From Pasteurellaceae bacterium (lineage in GTDB: Bacteria; Pseudomonadota; Gammaproteobacteria; Enterobacterales; Pasteurellaceae): a DNA stretch of 64,000 nucleotides. The stretch is from contig JAUMYT010000006.1 in the NCBI GenBank assembly GCA_030528525.1, forward strand, positions 1 through 64,000, written 5' to 3'. Numbering within the stretch: position 1 is the first letter of the stretch; the number at the start of each line of letters is the position of its first letter. Shown one piece after another: positions 9,163 to 17,804 of this stretch. The translations under genes and the position numbers were made by a program. Below the pieces are notes generated by a model. The model saw only the letters and a program-made list of their open reading frames with translations. It had not been told where the DNA came from and did not search any database.

Positions 9163-9981
9163 CTAATTAAACTGAAAAATTTCTTGCCAATTTACGTTAC
9201 TGCAATTCACCATCACAAAATGCGGATTGACTAAGGTTTCTCGCTGATTGTAGCTCAGCGGTGTGAACTGGGTGTCGAAAATGGCACCGCCTGTTTCAGC
9301 AAGTAGCACTTCGGCGGCAGCTGTGTCCCACTCGCCAGTGTCACCTAAACGAATGTAGCAATCGGCTTTGCCTTCTGCCACTAAGCCCGCTTTTAAACTG
9401 CTTGAGCCGTATTGGATAAATTCCACTTGATACAGCGGTTTGATGCTTTGCAGAATTTTTTGGCTGCTAGACGTGCCAATGGTGATTTGCAAGGGGGTGA
9501 GAAAATCTGACTTTTTGCAAATCGGTAACAGACGGCGAATTTGCCCATTCTCCGTTAGAAATGCCCCTTGTCCGCTGACGGCGTAGTAGGTTTTGCCTAG
9601 CATAGGGGCGTGGATTACGCCAAGCACAGGGCGATTGCGTTGCACTAAGGCGATGATCACTGAAAATTGATCGGTGCGGTTGATAAATTGTTGCGTGCCG
9701 TCAAGGGGGTCGATAATCCAATACTCTTGCCATTGGGAACGCTCTGCAAACGGCACTTTGCAATTTTCTTCAGATAGCACAGGAATGTCGGGCGTGAGCT
9801 GTTGCAGTTGCTCGATCACAAACTGGCTCACAAACAGATCCGCTTCGGTTACGGGCGTTTCGTCCGCCTTGATTTGAATTTCAACGGATTGGGCGTAGAA
9901 CCTTTTTAGATGTTCGCCTGCTTGCTGTGCAATGGCTAACACGCGGTCAAGAAGTTGGGGGGTAAGCTGTTGCATAAACAC
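9163..9981 (-). CDS. cysQ: 3'(2'),5'-bisphosphate nucleotidase CysQ
   Basis: Inositol-monophosphatase-fold enzyme. It removes the 3'-phosphate from PAP, the by-product of sulfate assimilation and sulfotransfer, and is Mg-dependent and lithium-sensitive. The 272 aa show the metal motifs in order: SEEN near residue 70, IIDPLDGTQQF near 89-99, and GEWDTAAAE near 217-225. Translation may start at Met3 (9975), since MFM offers two candidates. A G-tract motif (9489-9521) is embedded in the coding sequence. It is followed by zwf on the same strand. Confidence 0.92.
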   Translation of the reverse strand: MFMQQLTPQLLDRVLAIAQQAGEHLKRFYAQSVEIQIKADETPVTEADLFVSQFVIEQLQQLTPDIPVLSEENCKVPFAERSQWQEYWIIDPLDGTQQFINRTDQFSVIIALVQRNRPVLGVIHAPMLGKTYYAVSGQGAFLTENGQIRRLLPICKKSDFLTPLQITIGTSSSQKILQSIKPLYQVEFIQYGSSSLKAGLVAEGKADCYIRLGDTGEWDTAAAEVLLAETGGAIFDTQFTPLSYNQRETLVNPHFVMVNCSNVNWQEIFQFN

Positions 9982-10072
9982 TCCGTTGATGATTGATTCT
10001 GCCCCCGCTTGCGGGGGAAGTGGCGAGTAGAACGAGCCGAAGGGGGCAGAATATGAATTTAAACTTATTGGC

Positions 10073-10459
10073 TTATTTTTTCGCTAAAAACAATCGCAAC
10101 ACCACCATTGCATACACCGCACTTGGCAGGGCGAACATTATCGCATAGGCAATCACCGCAAAGGTGTGTTCCCAGACCGAAATATCGCCTTGTGGCTGTT
10201 CTAACATTAACAGCACCGAAAACAGCACGAGTGTCGTTAAAAAGCTAATTGCCCCAGCCCAAAAGCCCAGTTGTACTAAATTGCGTTGGTGGAATTGGTA
10301 GCGAAGGCAGACCAAGCCGAACAAAAACGCAGGCAAGGTGGCAAATAGGAAAACATAGCCTAAACCGCTTCCATTCAAGCCACCAAAAAACGGCAAAAAG
10401 AGCGAGAAAATGAGTTGCGTGAGCAGGGGAAAAATCCACAAGATCCGTTTATTTGCCAT
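10073..10459 (-). CDS. Four-helix inner-membrane protein of unknown function
   Basis: Not recognised beyond being an integral membrane protein. The 128 aa contain four hydrophobic segments (about 8-26, 32-52, 66-87 and 97-123) joined by short loops, with a basic N-terminus (MANKR) and C-terminus (AKK). It overlaps the end of nudE by 11 bases on the same strand, so it is probably co-translated with nudE. No catalytic motif or conserved cysteine pair is visible. Confidence 0.7.
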   Translation of the reverse strand: MANKRILWIFPLLTQLIFSLFLPFFGGLNGSGLGYVFLFATLPAFLFGLVCLRYQFHQRNLVQLGFWAGAISFLTTLVLFSVLLMLEQPQGDISVWEHTFAVIAYAIMFALPSAVYAMVVLRLFLAKK

Positions 10460-10994
10460 TTAAATGCTCCCGCAGTAAGAAAAGGGCAGCGAGATTGCGA
10501 GATTCCGCAAATTCAGGATTGGCGAGCAGTTCATCAATCTTTGCCAACGGATAATGCACGATTTCAAGCGGCTCTGGCTCATCGCCTTGTAACTGAGAAG
10601 GGGAGAGATCTTCAGCAACAAACAGGTGCATTAAGCCAAACATATGGCTTGGGGCGGTGTAAATGGCACGTAATGGTGTCAGTTTACGGGCGGCAAAGCC
10701 GATCTCTTCTTGCAATTCACGGTTAGCACTTTCCAGCGGATCTTCGCCTTGATCGACCAAGCCTTTCGGGAAGGTCAGCTCGTAGCGTTCAGGCCCGACC
10801 GCATATTCACGCACCAAAATTAGATGATCATTGTGAATCGGCAACACCATTACCGTTGAGCGACGTTGTGGTCGGTGGCGTTCGTAAGTGCGTAATTCGC
10901 CGTTGGAAAAACGCAGATCAACAGATTGCAACTCAAAAATACGCGTTTTGGCAATAGTCGATACGGAGAGAATTTCGGGTAATTGTTTGGACAT
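10449..10994 (-). CDS. nudE: ADP-compound Nudix hydrolase NudE
   Basis: Hydrolyses ADP-ribose, Ap3A and NADH-type ADP compounds. The full Nudix box GX5EX7REUXEEXGU is visible as GLVDQGEDPLESANRELQEEIGF (in two parts, GLVDQGEDPLE and SANRELQEEIGF, about residues 87-109). I place the start at 10994 (MSKQLPE, 181 aa), where GGAG lies 12 bases upstream. The open frame runs another 267 bases upstream, but that extension overlaps the YqaA gene and lacks homology. Its 3' end overlaps the small membrane protein gene. Confidence 0.9.
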   Translation of the reverse strand: MSKQLPEILSVSTIAKTRIFELQSVDLRFSNGELRTYERHRPQRRSTVMVLPIHNDHLILVREYAVGPERYELTFPKGLVDQGEDPLESANRELQEEIGFAARKLTPLRAIYTAPSHMFGLMHLFVAEDLSPSQLQGDEPEPLEIVHYPLAKIDELLANPEFAESRNLAALFLLREHLNGK

Positions 10995-11065
10995 TTTGCA
11001 GATTTTCTCCAAAAAGTGACCCCTTGCAGGGCAGAATGGCGAAATTATATCGCAAACTGGCTCAT

Positions 11066-11548
11066 TTATCCTATAAAACTCGCAACTCCCCACCAAATAA
11101 TGCCGTAACGTGCCGCTTTGCCAAGGCTGATAAACAGCAAGCTCTGCCACGGATTTAACCGCAACCAACCTGCCACGCCACACAGCACATCGCCGACCAC
11201 GGGCAGCCAGCTCAATAACAGCATCCATACGCCATATTGTTGGCTGTGGCGTAACGCCCATTGGGTGTGGCGGTTCATTTCCGTTTTGAGTTTAGGCGGT
11301 GGCACAAGTAACGCCATTAAATAGGTGGTAAAACTCCCCAAACTGTTGCCGAGCGTGGCGATCAGAAACAGCGTGAATGCCGTGTTGTGTTCGCCTGCGA
11401 GCGTGATTTGTGAAATCAGTGTGCTGAAAATCATTTCCGAATTGCCCGGTAGCACGGTGCTACTCAAAAACGCACTGAAAAACATCAGAATCAGTTGGTT
11501 TTCGGTGGAAGCGAACAGCCCGAAAAACGATGTGAGATAATCAACCAT
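11066..11548 (-). CDS. yqaA: YqaA-family membrane protein (DedA/SNARE-associated type)
   Basis: Integral membrane protein of 160 aa from the YqaA branch of the DedA/SNARE-associated superfamily. Relatives are thought to move lipid carriers across the inner membrane and affect envelope homeostasis; the role of YqaA itself is not settled. Hydrophobic segments are at about 17-40, 55-82 and 105-155. Family-like features are LPGNSEMIF near residue 33, GNSLGS near 67 and the re-entrant-type stretch LPVVGDVLCGVAGWLR near 115-130. It lies 71 bp upstream of nudE on the same strand. Confidence 0.8.
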   Translation of the reverse strand: MVDYLTSFFGLFASTENQLILMFFSAFLSSTVLPGNSEMIFSTLISQITLAGEHNTAFTLFLIATLGNSLGSFTTYLMALLVPPPKLKTEMNRHTQWALRHSQQYGVWMLLLSWLPVVGDVLCGVAGWLRLNPWQSLLFISLGKAARYGIIWWGVASFIG

Positions 11549-11617
11549 TATTTGTAATCAGTTTGTAACATTTCTGTTGGTTTTTGGCGTGGCTAAAATG
11601 TATCAATTGGTTAGAAT

Positions 11618-11631
11618 TTGATGTGTATCAA
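11618..11631 (+). promoter_or_regulatory. FNR box upstream of focA-pflB
   Basis: TTGAT-GTGT-ATCAA is a perfect match to the FNR consensus TTGATNNNNATCAA. A TATTTT hexamer at 11651-11656 could be a -10 placing FNR near -40 as a class II activator. A perfect TATAAT at 11694-11699 would be a second, more proximal start. Confidence 0.85.
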
Positions 11632-11743
11632 AAAACAATTCTACTTTATTTATTTTGCTGATGAAATTTATTTAATGAATAGGGCAACAGGTCTATAATT
11701 CAACAAATTTTGCAAGTTTTCAAATTTTAGTTTAAGGATAACG

Positions 11744-12568
11744 ATGTTTTCTCCTGCCGAAATGGCAAAAATTGCCGAAGATGCGGCGGTTTATAAAGCC
11801 ACCAAAAATCAATTTTACTCCTTTATTTCTGCAATTACCGCAGGGGCTTATATTTCGATTGCCTTCGTGTTTTATGCCACCAGCCAAGTCGGGGCTGGCG
11901 AATTGCCGTGGGGCGTGGCGAAATTGATTGGCGGCGTGGTGTTCTCTCTTGGGATCATTATGTGCGTGGTGTTTGGGGCGGAATTATTTACCTCCAGCAC
12001 AATGACAGCAATTGCCAAAGCCAGTCGGAAAATTACGCTCACACAAATGTTGCGTAACTGGGCAGCGGTGTATGCAGGCAATTTTCTTGGGGCGATTTTT
12101 ATCGTGTTACTCGTGTGGTTCAGCGGCGAAATAATGGCAGCGAACGGGCAATGGGGCTTAGTGATTCTGAAAACGGCACAACATAAAATTCATCATACTT
12201 GGGTGGAAACCTTTGCTTTGGGGATTTTCTGTAATTTGATGGTCTGCATTGCGGTGTGGATGGCGTACGCAGGCAAAAGCCTGACGGACAAAGCCTTTAT
12301 TATGATTCTACCGATCGCAATGTTCGTTTCATCAGGCTTTGAACACTGCGTGGCGAATATGTTTATGATCCCAATGGGCGTGTTGATTCACGGCTCGGCA
12401 AGCCCTGAATTTTGGGCGGCGATTGGTGTCGATGCGGCGAAATTTGCCGATCTGACAATGGCAAATTTCGTGGTAAAAAATTTAATTCCAGCGACTCTGG
12501 GTAATATCGTTGGCGGAGCTTTCTTTATCGGTTTGGTGCAGTGGTTTTTGCATTTGAGAAAGCATTAA
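11744..12568 (+). CDS. focA: Formate channel FocA
   Basis: Pentameric inner-membrane formate/nitrite-family channel that exports formate made by pyruvate formate-lyase and re-imports it at low pH. The 274 aa hold six transmembrane helices. The pore motif GFEHCVANMF near residue 200 carries the conserved gating histidine, and FGAELFTSSTM near residue 80 matches the family. It is first gene of a focA-pflB operon, 91 bp upstream of pflB, behind a perfect FNR site. This is the classic anaerobic arrangement. Confidence 0.96.
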   Translation: MFSPAEMAKIAEDAAVYKATKNQFYSFISAITAGAYISIAFVFYATSQVGAGELPWGVAKLIGGVVFSLGIIMCVVFGAELFTSSTMTAIAKASRKITLTQMLRNWAAVYAGNFLGAIFIVLLVWFSGEIMAANGQWGLVILKTAQHKIHHTWVETFALGIFCNLMVCIAVWMAYAGKSLTDKAFIMILPIAMFVSSGFEHCVANMFMIPMGVLIHGSASPEFWAAIGVDAAKFADLTMANFVVKNLIPATLGNIVGGAFFIGLVQWFLHLRKH

Positions 12569-12590
12569 CAATTTCTGACAATGGGTAACA

Positions 12591-12624
12591 TTTTGCAGAT
12601 TTTTGGCAAGATCTTACCCCTTGT
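12591..12624. repeat. G-tract uptake-like motif in the focA-pflB spacer
   Basis: TTTTGCAGATTTTTGGCAAG is followed by ATCTTACCCCTTGT. This is the minus-strand form of the ACAAGGGG...TTGCAAAA element found repeatedly in the window. Confidence 0.4.
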
Positions 12625-12659
12625 TGATCACTTTATGACTAACTTAACGAGGATTTAAA

Positions 12660-14984
12660 ATGACTCAACTTACTGAAGCACAACGTAAAGCGTGGGAAGG
12701 TTTTGCCCCAGGCGATTGGCAAAAAGAAGTCAATGTGCGTGATTTTATTCAAAAAAACTACACACCTTATGAAGGCGATGAGTCTTTCTTAGCCGAAGCC
12801 ACTGAAGCCACCAATGTGCTTTGGGCAGATGTGATGGAAAAAATCAAAGTGGAAAACAAAACCCACGAACCGTACGACATTGATACGGATACGCCATCTA
12901 CTATCACTTCACACGCACCAGGTTACATCAACAAAGATTTAGAGAAAATCGTGGGTCTTCAAACCGATGCCCCATTAAAACGTGCGATTATGCCGTTTGG
13001 TGGGATCAATATGGTGAAAGGTTCGTGCAAAGTGTATCGCCGTGAACTCAAACCTGAAGTGGAAAAAATCTTTACGGAATACCGCAAAACCCACAACCAA
13101 GGCGTATTTGATGTGTACACCCCTGACATTTTACGTTGCCGTAAATCGGGCGTAATCACAGGTCTTCCTGATGCGTACGGTCGTGGTCGTATTATCGGTG
13201 ACTACCGCCGTATGGCACTTTACGGTGCGGATTTCTTGATGAAAGATAAAGTGGCTCAGTTCAACTCACTTCAAGAAAAATTGGAGCGTGGCGAAGACAT
13301 TCAAGCGACTATCCAATTGCGTGAAGAAATTGCCGAGCAACACCGTGCCTTAGGTAAAATGAAAGAGATGGCGGCAAGCTACGGTTACGACATTTCAAAC
13401 CCAGCGACCAACGCTCAAGAAGCGGTGCAATGGACATATTTTGCGTACCTTGCGGCAGTGAAATCGCAAAACGGGGCGGCAATGTCGTTCGGTCGTGTTT
13501 CTACCTTCTTAGACGTGTTCATTGAGCGTGATTTGAAACTCGGCAAAATCACTGAAAAAGATGCCCAAGAGTTAATGGATCACTTGGTAATGAAATTGCG
13601 TATGGTGCGTTTCTTGCGTACGCCAGAATACGATCAATTATTCTCTGGCGACCCAATGTGGGCGACAGAAACCTTCGGTGGTATGGGCTTAGACGGTCGT
13701 ACATTAGTCACCAAAAACAGCTTCCGTTTATTACACACCCTGTACACAATGGGGCCTTCTCCAGAGCCGAACTTAACTATTCTTTGGTCTGAAAAATTAC
13801 CAGATGGCTTCAAACGTTATGCGGCGAAAGTGTCTATCGAAACGTCATCTGTTCAGTATGAAAACGATGATTTAATGCGTCCAGATTTCCAAAGCGATGA
13901 CTATGCGATTGCCTGCTGTGTATCACCAATGATCGTGGGTAAAATGATGCAGTTCTTCGGTGCTCGTGCGAACTTAGCCAAAACCTTGTTATACGCAATC
14001 AACGGCGGTGTGGACGAGAAATCAGGCGACCAAGTCGGCCCGAAAACTGACCCAATCAAGTCTGAATACTTAGATTTCGATGATGTAATGACTCGCCTTG
14101 ACAGCTTTATGGACTGGTTAGCGAAACAGTATGTGACTGCATTAAACATCATTCACTTTATGCACGACAAATATGCCTATGAAGCGGCATTGATGGCGTT
14201 GCACGACCGTGATGTGTTCCGCACAATGGCGTGTGGTATCGCAGGGCTTTCGGTGGCGGCAGACTCCCTTTCTGCGATTAAATATGCGAAAGTGAAACCA
14301 ATTCGTGGCGACATTGAAATCAAAAATAAAGCAGGCGATGTGGTTGGCATTGCGAAAGATGTAGCGATTGACTTTGAAATCGAAGGCGAATATCCACAAT
14401 TCGGTAACAACGACAACCGTGTGGACGACATTGCCTGCGACTTAGTTGAACGCTTTATGAAGAAAATCCAAAAATTGGGTACATACCGCAATGCAACTCC
14501 AACGCAGTCTGTATTAACCATCACTTCAAACGTAGTGTACGGTAAGAAAACAGGTAACACCCCAGACGGTCGTCGTGCAGGTGCCCCATTCGGGCCTGGT
14601 GCTAACCCAATGCATGGACGTGACCAAAAAGGTGCGGTGGCTTCATTAACCTCGGTGGCGAAATTGCCATTTGCCTTTGCGAAAGACGGTATTTCATACA
14701 CCTTCTCAATCGTACCAAATGCGTTAGGTAAAGACTTAGACGCACAAAAACGCAACTTGGCAGGTTTAATGGACGGCTACTTCCACCATGAAGCGGAAAT
14801 CGAAGGCGGTCAGCACTTAAACGTGAACGTGATGAACCGCGAAATGTTGTTAGATGCGATGGAAAACCCTGAAAAATACCCACAATTAACCATTCGTGTA
14901 TCAGGCTACGCCGTGCGTTTCAACTCTTTAACTAAAGAGCAACAACAAGATGTGATTACGCGTACTTTCACGCAGTCGATGTAA
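12660..14984 (+). CDS. pflB: Formate C-acetyltransferase (pyruvate formate-lyase)
   Basis: Glycyl-radical enzyme that splits pyruvate with CoA into acetyl-CoA and formate under anoxia. The 774 aa are slightly longer than the E. coli enzyme. The active-site cysteine pair is at residues 419-420 (ACCVSP). The glycyl-radical site is the glycine at residue 749 in RVSGYAVRF. Codon use is strongly biased, suggesting a highly expressed gene; that bias also leaves long false ORFs on the opposite strand. Its activase gene pflA is not adjacent but 7.1 kb downstream. FNR control from the focA promoter is expected. Confidence 0.98.
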   Translation: MTQLTEAQRKAWEGFAPGDWQKEVNVRDFIQKNYTPYEGDESFLAEATEATNVLWADVMEKIKVENKTHEPYDIDTDTPSTITSHAPGYINKDLEKIVGLQTDAPLKRAIMPFGGINMVKGSCKVYRRELKPEVEKIFTEYRKTHNQGVFDVYTPDILRCRKSGVITGLPDAYGRGRIIGDYRRMALYGADFLMKDKVAQFNSLQEKLERGEDIQATIQLREEIAEQHRALGKMKEMAASYGYDISNPATNAQEAVQWTYFAYLAAVKSQNGAAMSFGRVSTFLDVFIERDLKLGKITEKDAQELMDHLVMKLRMVRFLRTPEYDQLFSGDPMWATETFGGMGLDGRTLVTKNSFRLLHTLYTMGPSPEPNLTILWSEKLPDGFKRYAAKVSIETSSVQYENDDLMRPDFQSDDYAIACCVSPMIVGKMMQFFGARANLAKTLLYAINGGVDEKSGDQVGPKTDPIKSEYLDFDDVMTRLDSFMDWLAKQYVTALNIIHFMHDKYAYEAALMALHDRDVFRTMACGIAGLSVAADSLSAIKYAKVKPIRGDIEIKNKAGDVVGIAKDVAIDFEIEGEYPQFGNNDNRVDDIACDLVERFMKKIQKLGTYRNATPTQSVLTITSNVVYGKKTGNTPDGRRAGAPFGPGANPMHGRDQKGAVASLTSVAKLPFAFAKDGISYTFSIVPNALGKDLDAQKRNLAGLMDGYFHHEAEIEGGQHLNVNVMNREMLLDAMENPEKYPQLTIRVSGYAVRFNSLTKEQQQDVITRTFTQSM

Positions 14985-14987
14985 TTC

Positions 14988-15014
14988 GTAGGGTGGGTAT
15001 TCTTCTTACCCACC
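14988..15014. repeat. Short palindrome after pflB
   Basis: GGTGGGTA (14992-14999) pairs with TACCCACC (15007-15014) around a T-rich loop. It opens with GTAGG, like the larger dispersed palindromes at 24367, 35869 and 51279, and may be a cut-down member of that family. Confidence 0.45.
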
Positions 15015-15027
15015 AACAAATAAAAAT

Positions 15028-15052
15028 CCCCCTTGACTTGAATGCAAGGGGG
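15028..15052. terminator. Terminator between pflB and the XRE gene
   Basis: An 8-bp stem CCCCCTTG/CAAGGGGG with a 9-base loop is followed by TATTTTATTTT on the plus strand. It ends the pflB transcript and also lies just past the convergent XRE gene. Confidence 0.75.
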
Positions 15053-15061
15053 TATTTTATT

Positions 15062-15469
15062 TTAAGAATCTGCAAATTTTTCTTCTAATAAGCGATTCAT
15101 CTTTTCGAGTAGTCTAATTTCATTTTCAAGCTTCTTGATGATTTCATCTTTATGTGAAAGAGTCAGTTGCAACGCTTGAATATTTTCTTCTGTGCTGTTT
15201 TTCCCTAATGCAAAGAAAGTATTTGAAACACTTTCATTATTCGATAGGTTGTTAAATTGTATTTGAGCATCTTCTCCATAAGAAAGTAATTCCATAATAT
15301 CTATTCCAAAAACTTCTGCAATTTGCTCCAACCGCCTTAGATTAGAACGCGTATCGCCACGCTCAATTTTTGCATACCCATTCTTAGACATACTCAATTT
15401 GTCTGCCATATCTTCTTGTGTCCATTGGCGATTTTCTCTTAATTGGCGAATTTTTTCGTTCGTTTTCAT
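15062..15469 (-). CDS. XRE-family transcriptional regulator of the accessory island
   Basis: DNA-binding repressor-type protein, 135 aa from the start I prefer. Residues 5-60 form a Cro/CI helix-turn-helix: KIRQLRENRQWTQEDMADKL, then SMSKNGYAKIERGDT with the typical IERG turn. The C-terminal third (about 95-133) is a charged heptad-rich coiled coil, probably for dimerisation. The open frame could begin at 15499, but those 10 codons would cover the palindrome at 15496-15510, so Met11 (15469) is more likely. It is divergent from three unknown genes and probably controls them and itself. Base composition is much AT-richer than the flanking pflB. Confidence 0.85.
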   Translation of the reverse strand: MKTNEKIRQLRENRQWTQEDMADKLSMSKNGYAKIERGDTRSNLRRLEQIAEVFGIDIMELLSYGEDAQIQFNNLSNNESVSNTFFALGKNSTEENIQALQLTLSHKDEIIKKLENEIRLLEKMNRLLEEKFADS

Positions 15470-15495
15470 AGGTTCACTTTTTAGGTACTTAAAGC

Positions 15496-15510
15496 ACACT
15501 CTTTGAGTGT
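15496..15510. promoter_or_regulatory. Candidate operator of the XRE regulator
   Basis: The perfect palindrome ACACTC-TTT-GAGTGT lies in the divergent intergenic region. It abuts a TTGAGC word (15510-15515) that could be the -35 of the rightward operon. Confidence 0.55.
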
Positions 15511-15573
15511 TGAGCTAGATAACAGATTTAGCAAGAATACCATACCTTAAAATGTCTATCTAGGAGAAATTTT

Positions 15574-16071
15574 ATGCTGACACCAAGTCCACTACAATCA
15601 ATTCCACAATACCACTCTAATTATTCAACAATGCTTTTGGCTGTATTAAGAGAGCATATAGAATTGCATCTACATTCAGGAGTGTTATTAGAGCAGATGT
15701 CTATCTCTGTTGAAGAACTAAATGATGTTTTTAATGCAACTAAGAAACTATCAATAGATCAATTGATGAGTATCTTATATAAATTAAATTTTGATCATCT
15801 TATTCCCTTATCTTTATATAGCTGTAGATTTTTACAGAGCAATGGTTTCTATTTTCAGAATGGAAGCATTTCACCTGAAAATGATGACTTGCTAAAACTA
15901 TCTTCTAAATTTTTCTCAAATCAAGAAAAAATTTATTGGCTGAATTCAACAAATCAATATATCCCAATGGGAAATAACTATGGATTTCCAAGTTTTATAT
16001 ACTATTGCATAAATAGTCAGTATAGAACTGATTTTGATAATAATGAATATATTAAAAAGATTGCTAATTAA
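15574..16071 (+). CDS. Unknown protein, first gene of the accessory operon
   Basis: Not recognised. The 165 aa are soluble and low in charge. Residues about 20-70 (LLAVLREHIELHLHSGVLLE, then EELNDVFNATKKLSIDQLMSI) are spaced like a helix-turn-helix of the XRE type and could be a diverged DNA-binding domain. The rest is rich in aromatic residues, Asn and Ser, with no cysteine cluster except isolated residues. AGGAGAAA precedes the ATG at good distance. The next gene follows after 26 bases, so the genes form an operon. Strongly AT-rich codons (AAT, ATA, TTA) differ from the surrounding core genes and point to transfer. Confidence 0.65.
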   Translation: MLTPSPLQSIPQYHSNYSTMLLAVLREHIELHLHSGVLLEQMSISVEELNDVFNATKKLSIDQLMSILYKLNFDHLIPLSLYSCRFLQSNGFYFQNGSISPENDDLLKLSSKFFSNQEKIYWLNSTNQYIPMGNNYGFPSFIYYCINSQYRTDFDNNEYIKKIAN

Positions 16072-16097
16072 CCATTAATGTTTAGGAGAAAGACAAT

Positions 16098-17366
16098 ATG
16101 ACAAGTTTAAATAACTTTTTAAAGCGTCATTCTAATGAAGCTTCAAGTAACCAAGATAGTGAGTATTTAGAAGCTAAGAATGAAGTAATATCTGTATTGA
16201 ATTCATTATCTATAGATGGGCTTATTTCTTTGGGGATAATAAATTTACAGTTTAATAAAGGGGTGAATATAGGGGATCTGAAAGTAAATAATGAATATGC
16301 TCTTATTTTGGCAATTATTTATCCAATCTCAATTGAGAATACAATATCTAAAATTGATAAAATATCTAGCTTTATCTTATCTCCAGAGCTTTCTATAGAA
16401 AGAGATGAGTTTGTCTCTATTTCTAAAAAATACATTGGTAATTTTCTCCCTATTTCTTCTTGGTGCAAAAATGAAATATGTAGAAATCTAGAAATTAAGG
16501 ATAGTATATTTAATATATTGGATAATAATTTTGAACTAGAGAAAAGGATTGAGTTTATAGTATCTAAAATATATGAGAAACATTATGAAAATAAAGAAAC
16601 TATATATAGTTATGCCGAAATAGATGACCGTATGAATGATTATACCGAACTTAATAAGTTGATAGATAATTATGTTTTATCTCTTGTTGTGGGTTTCGGA
16701 TTTATGTATGCATTAAGAAATAGAATGGTTTTGGAAGAATATTGGGATATGGCAACATTACCATTTTTATTAATTGGTAACATAAAAAACACATGGGATA
16801 ATTTGTGGTGTGATGATGATGTTGATTTGGAACATAAAATAAATATTGATTTCATGTCATCTCTTTTTAAGAGAGAAGAAATGTTTCTAAGAATATTGTC
16901 TAATGAAATTTTTGAGTTTTCATCAGATTTTCTTGAAGAAAGAATAGATGATATTGATTTCTCTCCTATGAATGAAATGGATATTTTTGATCTTAATGAT
17001 TTATGGAGTAATAATATATTTCAATATGTTGTAGAGTCTAAAAAATTTGATGTCAGATCTAAGAATATGTCAGATTATAATGATTTTGTTGCTTTTATGA
17101 GACAAGTTCAAAATCCAAAAAAATCAAAATCATCATCCGCTATCCAAAACTTCTTATCGTCAAACTCTGCAATGATTGTGTCAAAGTTAAAAGAGAGTGG
17201 GTTACAACTTAGCTCGGCAGCATTACAGAATGATGAAAATATCTCAAGAATTGCAGGTGTTATTCATAATCTACTGCCAACAGCGATAAGATTTTTCGTC
17301 AGTTATCATACCGTAGAAAAATTCTTATTAGAAAATCGCTACTGGCTTATTGAGAAATTAAGATAG
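16098..17366 (+). CDS. Unknown acidic helical protein, second gene of the accessory operon
   Basis: Not recognised. The 422 aa are predicted mostly helical, acidic (clusters such as WCDDDVDLE near 237-245 and EERIDDIDF near 280-288) and without a signal peptide. A hydrophobic stretch at 192-206 (YVLSLVVGFGFMYAL) could be one buried or membrane helix. Residues 338-350 form a Lys/Ser linker, after which a C-terminal domain (350-422) is richer in Leu/Ile and basic residues. No nuclease, ATPase or helicase motif is visible. A clear AGGAG site precedes the ATG. The gene is very AT-rich. Its placement between a possible regulator and a membrane-anchored small protein suggests a three-part system, but the function is unknown. 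Confidence 0.65.
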   Translation: MTSLNNFLKRHSNEASSNQDSEYLEAKNEVISVLNSLSIDGLISLGIINLQFNKGVNIGDLKVNNEYALILAIIYPISIENTISKIDKISSFILSPELSIERDEFVSISKKYIGNFLPISSWCKNEICRNLEIKDSIFNILDNNFELEKRIEFIVSKIYEKHYENKETIYSYAEIDDRMNDYTELNKLIDNYVLSLVVGFGFMYALRNRMVLEEYWDMATLPFLLIGNIKNTWDNLWCDDDVDLEHKINIDFMSSLFKREEMFLRILSNEIFEFSSDFLEERIDDIDFSPMNEMDIFDLNDLWSNNIFQYVVESKKFDVRSKNMSDYNDFVAFMRQVQNPKKSKSSSAIQNFLSSNSAMIVSKLKESGLQLSSAALQNDENISRIAGVIHNLLPTAIRFFVSYHTVEKFLLENRYWLIEKLR

Positions 17367-17376
17367 GGAAAATAAA

Positions 17377-17676
17377 ATGAGTAAAGAATATCGTTTTAAA
17401 ATTATGGCTAAGATGTCGCCAGAACATAAAAGCACAGCAATGTATAATAATATTATTGCTCGAAATATGTCAGATGCGAAAAATAAGTTCAAAGAACGCT
17501 TTCCACAAGCAAAAATTGTTTCTTGTGTTCGCTGTGAAGAAAGAACGACTCCATCACCGCAAAGAGCGTCTAACCAAGAGAGTAGCGGATCGTCTTTAGG
17601 TGGAATTTTGTTAGGTGCTGTAGCAACGGCAGGCGTTGGATTGGCAATGTCTTGGTTGAAAAAAGACAAACAGTAA
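17377..17676 (+). CDS. Unknown small protein with a C-terminal membrane helix
   Basis: Not recognised. The 99 aa have a basic N-terminal domain (1-55) with a two-cysteine VSCVRCEE segment at 48-55. A Ser/Pro/Gln linker follows (57-72). A glycine/alanine-rich hydrophobic helix (74-93, GGILLGAVATAGVGLAMSWL) ends in KKDKQ, an orientation suited to C-terminal membrane insertion or to oligomerising helices. The start lies 10 bases after the previous stop. A strong uptake-sequence hairpin terminates the operon 34 bases downstream. This is the likeliest effector of the locus if it is a toxin or defence module, but that is inference. Confidence 0.6.
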   Translation: MSKEYRFKIMAKMSPEHKSTAMYNNIIARNMSDAKNKFKERFPQAKIVSCVRCEERTTPSPQRASNQESSGSSLGGILLGAVATAGVGLAMSWLKKDKQ

Positions 17677-17710
17677 TCCGATAAAATTCACAAAACCTGG
17701 ATAAAAATCT

Positions 17711-17734
17711 ACCGCTTGTCGCAAGGCAAGCGGT
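17711..17734 (+). terminator. Terminator built from paired uptake sequences (left copy)
   Basis: ACCGCTTG (17711-17718) pairs with CAAGCGGT (17727-17734) and is followed by TTTATTTTATT. The enclosing 35 bp (17700-17734) recur exactly at 20895-20929. Confidence 0.85.
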
Positions 17735-17804
17735 TTTATTTTATTGGAATTTGGGCTATGCTTTGATGTATCGCTTGATTATCAATACAGACGTTATTCT
17801 GCCA

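Noticed and set aside
10995-11261. N-terminal extension of NudE
   Set aside because: The open frame overlaps the YqaA gene and has no Nudix-family counterpart. The internal Met at 10994 has a ribosome site and gives the right length.
14177-14755. A 192-codon antisense frame inside pflB
   Set aside because: It is a shadow of strongly biased pflB codons; no start signal and no recognisable domain.
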